A stretch of DNA of 18,544 bases from assembly GCA_050248375.1 (NCBI GenBank), contig JBFWSL010000036.1, forward strand, positions 1-18,544, written 5' to 3'. Shown piece after piece: positions 14,591 to 18,544 of this stretch. The position numbers were made by a program, and so were the translations under genes. Source of the DNA: JAYZVT01 sp050248375 (lineage in GTDB: Bacteria > Pseudomonadota > Alphaproteobacteria > Rhizobiales > Methyloligellaceae). Numbering within the stretch: position 1 is the stretch's first letter; each line of letters begins with the position of its first letter. Under the pieces are notes generated by a model. It saw only the letters and a list, made by a program, of their open reading frames with translations. It made no database searches and was not told where the DNA came from.

Positions 14591-14974
14591 ATGAAGCCTT
14601 TCCATTATTTCTTCGCGGCCACGGTCAGCGGCTATCTGCTCTTCGTCCTGCCTGCTTTCGCCAAGGAGTGCCCCGCCGGTACCACGGCGGCGGTTCAGAG
14701 CGACGAGGCCAGGACCGTCGAACAGAAGACCGACGAGATCGTCGCCAACGCCAAGACCGACCCGCAGACCGGCGAGAAGGAAGCCTCCACCGGTGCGGCC
14801 AAACCGGACGAGAACTGGTTCGGCTGCGACCCGGCCTCGGAGGACTTCGAGAAGTGCAAGTCGGAAAAGGGCCGGCAGCAGGAGGCGAAGGCCGACGACG
14901 CGACCTCTTCCGGCACGTCCGGCCGCGTCGCCGCCACCCCGTCCGGGGAATGCACGGATCCCAACAAGGGCTGA
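14591..14974 (+). CDS. Small exported hydrophilic protein with four cysteines
   Basis: The 127-residue product has an N-terminal hydrophobic segment ending in PAFA (21-24), a likely signal peptide cleaved before KECPAG. The mature part of about 103 residues is rich in Lys, Glu, Asp and Thr and probably largely disordered. It has four Cys (27, 79, 89, 121), which could form two disulfides in the periplasm. No domain is recognised. GGGAG lies 5 nt before the ATG. It may be co-transcribed with the transporter upstream if the hairpin between them is leaky, and it reads into the terminator shared with serA. Confidence 0.75.
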   Translation: MKPFHYFFAATVSGYLLFVLPAFAKECPAGTTAAVQSDEARTVEQKTDEIVANAKTDPQTGEKEASTGAAKPDENWFGCDPASEDFEKCKSEKGRQQEAKADDATSSGTSGRVAATPSGECTDPNKG

Positions 14975-15021
14975 AGCGCGCCAGGCGGACCCCGAGCGGG
15001 CCCCGAGGGCGATTCACCAAC

Positions 15022-15055
15022 AAAAAAAAGGCCGCGGACCTGTTGGTCCGCGGCC
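15022..15055 (-). terminator. Strong intrinsic terminator of the serC-serA operon
   Basis: An 11-bp perfect stem, GGCCGCGGACC (15030-15040) with GGTCCGCGGCC (15045-15055), closes a 4-nt loop. On the minus strand it is followed by eight T (15029-15022), a textbook Rho-independent terminator 19 nt after the serA stop. On the plus strand only GTTTG follows, so it would stop the small exported protein transcript less well. Confidence 0.92.
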
Positions 15056-15074
15056 GTTTGCGTTCGCGATGCCT

Positions 15075-16655
15075 TCAGAAACTCAGGCGCTTGGCCTGCA
15101 CCACATGGGGCAGCGCCTGCACCTGCTTCAGCACCTCGTCGGAGACCGGCCCGTCCGTCTCGATCAGCGCGATGGCGTCGCCGCCCGGCTTGTCGCGTCC
15201 GAGGTTGAAGGTGGCGACGTTCACGTCGTTCTTGCCGAACAGCGTGCCGATGGCCCCGATATAACCGGGCTTGTCGGCGTTGGTGGTGTAGAGCATGTGC
15301 TTGCCGAGCTCGGCCTCCATGGAGATGCCCTTCACCTGGATGATGCGCGGCTTGCCGTCGGAGAACACCGTGCCCGCCACCGAACGCTCCTGCCGCTCGG
15401 TCTTCACCGTCAGCCGGATGTAGCTCTCATAGGCGCCCTGCTGCGCACGCGTCACCTCCTCGATGGAGATGCCGCGCTCCTTGGCCAGCGACGGCGCGCT
15501 GACCATGTTGGCGCCCTCCAGCATGGGCTTCAGCACGCCCGCGACCGCCGCCGCCGTCAGCGCCCTGGTGTTCAGCTCCGCCACCTCGCCCACATATTCC
15601 AGCCGCACCGTCCTGATGCCCGTTTCGGTGAGCTGGCCGGCGAAGGAGCCGAGCTGCTCCGCCAGCGTCACCAGCGGCTTCATCTTCGGCGCTTCCTCCG
15701 CCGTGATGGAAGGGAAGTTCACCGCGTTGGAGATGGCTCCCGTCAGCAGGAAGTCGGAGATCTGCTCCGCCACCTGCACGGCGACGTTCTCCTGCGCCTC
15801 GGTGGTCGCCGCGCCCAGATGCGGCGTGCAGATGACGCCCGGCACGCCGAACAGCACGTTTCGCTTCGCCGGCTCCTCCGCGAACACGTCCAGCGCCGCG
15901 CCCGCCACATGGCCGGATTCGATCGCCTCCTTCAGCGCCTGCTCCACGATCAGCCCGCCGCGCGCGCAGTTGACGATGCGCACGCCTTTCCTGGTTTTCG
16001 CCAGCGCCCCGGCGTCGAGGATGTCGCGGGTCTTCTCGGTGAGCGGCGTGTGCAGGGAGATGAAATCCGCCCGCTCCAGCAGCTTGTCCAGCTCCACCTT
16101 CTCGACACCGATCTCGACAGCGCGCTCCGGCGACAGGAACGGATCGTAGGCGATCACCTTCATGCTCAGCCCCTGCGCCCGCGAGGCGACGATGGAGCCG
16201 ATATTACCGCAGCCGATGATGCCGAGCGTCTTGCCGGTCACCTCGATGCCCATGAAACGGGACTTCTCCCACTTGCCAGCCTGCGTCGAGGCATCGGCCT
16301 CGGGCAATTGCCGCGCCAGCGCCAGCATCATGGCGATGGCGTGCTCGGCGGTGGTAATGGAATTGCCGAAGGGCGTGTTCATGACGATGATGCCGCGCGC
16401 GGTCGCCGCCGGCACGTCGATGTTGTCCACGCCGATGCCGGCGCGGCCGATCACTTTCAGCCTCGCCGCCTTCTCCAGCACCTTCGGCGTCGCCTTGGTG
16501 GCGGAACGTACCGCCAGCCCGTCATAGTCGCCGATGATCCCGGCCAGCTCTTCCTTGCTCAGGCCTGTCTTCACGTCGAATGCGATGCCGCGGTCGGTGA
16601 ACACCTTCTCCGCCAGCTCGCTCAGCTTGTCTGCGATCAATACCTTCGGGGTCAT
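15075..16655 (-). CDS. serA: D-3-phosphoglycerate dehydrogenase
   Basis: SerA oxidises 3-phosphoglycerate to phosphohydroxypyruvate with NAD, the first step of serine synthesis. The 526-residue product is the long form. The catalytic/NAD core has the dinucleotide motif GCGNIGS (148-154), catalytic Arg232 (NCARGG), Glu261 (DVFAEEP) and His279 (TPHLGAA). It is followed by the ASB intervening domain (about 325-450) and a C-terminal ACT domain (about 455-526, with ADKPGYIGAIGTLFGKNDVN). This domain set allows serine feedback in some relatives. AAGGA lies about 10 nt before the ATG. It is the second gene of the serC-serA operon and ends at a strong terminator. Confidence 0.98.
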   Translation of the reverse strand: MTPKVLIADKLSELAEKVFTDRGIAFDVKTGLSKEELAGIIGDYDGLAVRSATKATPKVLEKAARLKVIGRAGIGVDNIDVPAATARGIIVMNTPFGNSITTAEHAIAMMLALARQLPEADASTQAGKWEKSRFMGIEVTGKTLGIIGCGNIGSIVASRAQGLSMKVIAYDPFLSPERAVEIGVEKVELDKLLERADFISLHTPLTEKTRDILDAGALAKTRKGVRIVNCARGGLIVEQALKEAIESGHVAGAALDVFAEEPAKRNVLFGVPGVICTPHLGAATTEAQENVAVQVAEQISDFLLTGAISNAVNFPSITAEEAPKMKPLVTLAEQLGSFAGQLTETGIRTVRLEYVGEVAELNTRALTAAAVAGVLKPMLEGANMVSAPSLAKERGISIEEVTRAQQGAYESYIRLTVKTERQERSVAGTVFSDGKPRIIQVKGISMEAELGKHMLYTTNADKPGYIGAIGTLFGKNDVNVATFNLGRDKPGGDAIALIETDGPVSDEVLKQVQALPHVVQAKRLSF

Positions 16656-16677
16656 CTCATTGCGTCCTTTATTCGTA

Positions 16678-16709
16678 TCCCCCTCCCCAACCCCTCAAGG
16701 GGGAGGGAG
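16678..16709 (+). repeat. C/G-rich palindromic repeat A between serC and serA
   Basis: TCCCCCTCCCCAACCCCT is followed by CAAGGGGGAGGGA. The two arms can pair imperfectly. It is related to repeat B (16793-16830) in the opposite orientation and shares the 12-mer CCCCTCCCCAAC with the serC leader hairpin. Confidence 0.6.
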
Positions 16710-16792
16710 AAGTGACATTACGGCGCAAGCCGCTGATCGGCGCCACGGAGCGAAAGGCAGGCGACAGGTCGGCCGCCGCCTGGCTCGTCCCG

Positions 16793-16830
16793 TCCCCTCC
16801 CCCCTTGTGGGGAAGGGACAGGGAGGGGGG
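16793..16830 (-). repeat. C/G-rich palindromic repeat B between serC and serA
   Basis: Read on the minus strand it begins CCCCCCTCCCTGTCCCTTCC and continues CCACAAGGGGGGAGGGGA, a longer version of repeat A. It starts 19 nt after the serC stop. As RNA it forms a GC-rich hairpin that could slow the polymerase or protect the serC message. Confidence 0.6.
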
Positions 16831-16848
16831 TAGATTGAACATAAAAAC

Positions 16849-18024
16849 TCAGGCGGCCCTGGCGCGCGCCGTGATGGCCGTCTCGAAGGCCCAGTCCAGC
16901 CAGGGCATCAGCGCCTCCACGTCGGCCGTTTCCACCGTCGCCCCGCACCAGATGCGCAGGCCCGGGGGAGCATCGCGATAGCTGGCGATGTCCCTGGCCA
17001 CGTTCTCCTTGTCCAGCAGCCCGGCGATCTCCTTGGAGAAGGCGGTCTGCTCGGCCGCGGAAAGCGCGGTGACGCGGGGATCGGTGAACTTGAGGCATAC
17101 CGACGTGTTGGACGCCGTGGCCGGATCCTCGGCCAGGTTCGCCGCCCAACTGGACGCCTTCGCCCAGTCGGCGATGACCCTGGCGCTGGCGTCGGCGCGG
17201 GCCATCAGCGCCTTCAGCCCGCCGATGCCCTCCGCCCAGGTGAGCGCGTCGAGGAAATCCTCCACGCACAGCATGGAGGGCGTGTTGATGGTCTCGCCCG
17301 CGAAGATGCCGGAGATCAGCTCGCCGCCCTTGGTCATGCGGAAGATCTTCGGCAGCGGCCAGGCGGGCTTGTAGCTGGTGAGGCGCTCCACCGCGCGAGG
17401 GCTGAGCACGATCATGCCGTGCGCCGCCTCCCCGCCCAGCGCCTTCTGCCAGGAGAAGGTGGTGACGTCGAGCTTGGCCCAGTCGAGGGCTTGCGCGAAG
17501 GCGGCCGAAGTGGCGTCGCAGATGGTGAGGCCCTGGCGGTCCGCGGCGATCCAGTCGCCGTTGGGCACCCGCACGCCCGAGGTCGTGCCGTTCCAGGTGA
17601 ATACCACGTCGCGGTCGCCCCTGACCTGCGTCAGGTCCGGCAGCTTGCCGTAGTCGGCGTCGATGACACGCACGTCCTCGAGCTTGAGCTCCTTCACGGC
17701 GTCGCCGGCCCAGCCCTTGCCGAAGCTCTCCCAGGCGAGGATGTCCGCGCCGCGCGCACCGAGCATGGACCACATGGCCATCTCCACCGCGCCGGTGTCC
17801 GACGCGGGCACGATGCCGACGAGATAGCCGTCGGGGACGCCCAGCAGCGCCCTGGTGCGGTCGATGGCCTGTTTCAGCCGCGCCTTGCCGGCTCCCGCGC
17901 GGTGCGAGCGGCCCAGAAACGCGCCTTCGAGGTTCTTGAGGGAATAGCCCGGGCGCTTGGCGCAGGGGCCGGAGGAAAAATGCGGATTGCCCGGCTTCGC
18001 CGCCGGGCGCGTGGTCATGGTCAT
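16849..18024 (-). CDS. serC: Phosphoserine aminotransferase (alphaproteobacterial type)
   Basis: SerC transaminates phosphohydroxypyruvate to phosphoserine, the step after SerA, with PLP. The 391-residue product begins NPHFSSGPCAKRPG, has the PLP-ring Asp170 in ICDATSAAF and the Schiff-base Lys194 in FSWQKALGGE. The wording fits the phosphoserine aminotransferase subfamily common in Alphaproteobacteria rather than the E. coli type. The start may be at 18024 or two codons later; GGAAGGG is 9 nt before the first ATG. It is the first gene of the operon; serA follows after 193 nt that hold two palindromic repeats. A candidate promoter and folded leader are upstream. Confidence 0.97.
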   Translation of the reverse strand: MTMTTRPAAKPGNPHFSSGPCAKRPGYSLKNLEGAFLGRSHRAGAGKARLKQAIDRTRALLGVPDGYLVGIVPASDTGAVEMAMWSMLGARGADILAWESFGKGWAGDAVKELKLEDVRVIDADYGKLPDLTQVRGDRDVVFTWNGTTSGVRVPNGDWIAADRQGLTICDATSAAFAQALDWAKLDVTTFSWQKALGGEAAHGMIVLSPRAVERLTSYKPAWPLPKIFRMTKGGELISGIFAGETINTPSMLCVEDFLDALTWAEGIGGLKALMARADASARVIADWAKASSWAANLAEDPATASNTSVCLKFTDPRVTALSAAEQTAFSKEIAGLLDKENVARDIASYRDAPPGLRIWCGATVETADVEALMPWLDWAFETAITARARAA

Positions 18025-18074
18025 GGTGGTCTACCCTTCCAGATAGCAGCCCCTCGTTGGGGAGGGGTGGCCCA
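18025..18074 (-). promoter_or_regulatory. Structured serC leader, candidate serC RNA motif
   Basis: The 50 nt before serC can fold with CCCCTC (18067-18062) and GAGGGG (18055-18050) as a hairpin. GGTGG (18076-18072), at the expected RNA start, can pair with CCACC (18029-18025) directly before the ATG and enclose it. A conserved 'serC' RNA motif has been described upstream of serC in Alphaproteobacteria; position and lineage fit, but I cannot check the consensus here. Confidence 0.45.
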
Positions 18075-18080
18075 CCGGCG

Positions 18081-18109
18081 GGATTAGTCCTGTGCCCCGT
18101 CGCAGTCAA
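18081..18109 (-). promoter_or_regulatory. Candidate promoter of serC-serA
   Basis: On the minus strand TTGACT (18109-18104) is separated by 17 bp from TAATCC (18086-18081). The -35 and spacing are good and the -10 is weak. The start would be near 18074, just at the folded leader. Confidence 0.45.
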
Positions 18110-18165
18110 GTCATATTGCACTGCACAAAAGGGGGCGCCATGAATTGGCGAGGAATCGGCGATTC

Positions 18166-18181
18166 TGTGACGCCCGTCACT
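18166..18181. promoter_or_regulatory. CRP/FNR-like palindrome TGTGA-N6-TCACT
   Basis: TGTGACGCCCGTCACT matches the CRP consensus TGTGA-N6-TCACA at nine of ten fixed positions, and GTGACG/CGTCAC within it is a perfect inverted repeat. It lies 65 bp before the ATG of the 50-residue peptide gene and 142 bp upstream of serC, on the side of the peptide gene. Confidence 0.5.
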
Positions 18182-18245
18182 GCAAGCCGGAGGGATACGG
18201 GCCATATTCGGTTCAAGTGAAACGCAAACGCGACGGAGAGACCCG

Positions 18246-18398
18246 ATGAGCACGATGTTCCGCACTTTCGCCACCGCCTCCCTCGCAATCGCCCTGGCCG
18301 CCGCCCTTGCCAGCGCCTCCGTCACCCCCGCGGAAGCCGGCCCGAAGGGCGGCAATCACGGACACCTTTCCGGCACCGATCTCGGCAGCGGCCGCTAG
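18246..18398 (+). CDS. 50-residue secreted peptide
   Basis: A short frame of 50 codons starts at ATG 18246 with GGAG 7 nt upstream and ends at TAG 18396-18398. Residues 5-31 form a strong signal peptide: a basic start, a core rich in Ala and Leu, and VTPAEA before the likely cut. This leaves a mature peptide of only about 19 residues, GPKGGNHGHLSGTDLGSGR, rich in Gly with two His and no Cys. The gene has its own upstream CRP-like palindrome and a strong terminator 26 nt after the stop, which supports it being real. Function is unknown; possible roles such as metal binding through the NHGH stretch are speculation. Confidence 0.7.
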   Translation: MSTMFRTFATASLAIALAAALASASVTPAEAGPKGGNHGHLSGTDLGSGR

Positions 18399-18423
18399 AC
18401 GACGCCGAACCCCTCGAAACCCG

Positions 18424-18453
18424 AAGGCCCGGGCCCCCCTGCCCGGGCCTTTC
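18424..18453 (+). terminator. Intrinsic terminator after the 50-residue peptide gene
   Basis: AAGGCCCGGGC (18424-18434) and GCCCGGGCCTT (18441-18451) form an 11-bp stem with a 6-nt loop, and the T-run TTT (18450-18452) follows. It is placed as expected for termination of the short plus-strand transcript. Confidence 0.75.
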
Positions 18454-18490
18454 GCGGTTAAGCCGCTGCCGCACGTCTCTTCCAAAAGCA

Positions 18491-18526
18491 GGACGCCGCC
18501 CACCCGTTTCCGGATGGACGGCGTCC
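18491..18526 (-). terminator. Possible terminator of a minus-strand gene beyond the window
   Basis: GGACGCCG (18491-18498) pairs with CGGCGTCC (18519-18526). The inner part pairs imperfectly down to a TTTC loop. On the minus strand TGCTTTTGG follows, so it looks like a terminator for a gene entering from the right edge. No such gene can be read in the remaining 18 bases. Confidence 0.5.
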
Positions 18527-18544
18527 CTAGGGCGTCAGATGTGA

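Noticed and set aside
14793..16715. A 640-codon plus-strand frame opposite serA
   Set aside because: Arg/His-rich antisense product. serA on the other strand is certain.
16793..16830. G-quadruplex in the G-rich run after serC
   Set aside because: The runs pair with nearby C-runs as a hairpin, and loop spacing does not give a clearly better quadruplex; simple palindromic repeat is the more economical reading.
18117..18125. TGCACTGCA near 18120 as a PhaR-type (TGC-N3-GCA) operator
   Set aside because: A six-base fixed pattern is expected several times in a window of this size, and no polyhydroxyalkanoate gene is nearby.

Overview
The window comes from a GC-rich bacterial chromosome, most likely an alphaproteobacterium. 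The serC gene product looks like the alphaproteobacterial type of phosphoserine aminotransferase, serC and serA lie in one operon close to purA, and GC-rich palindromic repeats sit between genes. I cannot name the order or genus. I see no tRNA, rRNA, CRISPR array, transposase, integrase or phage gene. The content is mostly housekeeping and metabolic, and I see no defence-like cluster.

Left part (1-2152). A minus-strand thiamin transcription unit begins with a clear TPP riboswitch (684-782). It runs through an unrecognised four-helix membrane protein and then thiC, which leaves the window. In the sequence as given, thiC has an in-frame TAG at codon 57, exactly where the family has a conserved serine. 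Divergent to this is a DUF4145-type gene, which converges on a DJ-1/PfpI-family gene.

Central part (2314-7366). A small membrane protein is followed by an overlapping pair, a FAD-dependent DAO-family oxidoreductase and a two-domain rhodanese. Nine bases away is a converging three-gene unit: a 3-hydroxyisobutyrate-dehydrogenase-like enzyme, a metallo-beta-lactamase-fold hydrolase and an unrecognised membrane-anchored protein.

Efflux part (7482-11995). An EmrA/EmrB-like pump pair has a plausible promoter, a structured leader and a possible 11-codon leader peptide ending 4 nt before emrA. Behind it are four palindromic repeat units in alternating orientation, a DMT/EamA transporter and a small exported protein.

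Right part (12033-18544). purA is flanked by two near-identical hairpin repeats. A second EamA transporter and a small exported four-cysteine protein lie on the opposite strand between purA and the serC-serA operon. This operon has a promoter, a possible structured leader, and a strong intrinsic terminator after serA. Upstream of serC, on the plus strand, is a 50-residue secreted peptide gene with a CRP/FNR-like palindrome and its own terminator.

The most useful points to follow up are the interrupted thiC, the riboswitch-controlled membrane protein, the leader peptide before emrA, the serC leader, and the small secreted peptide.
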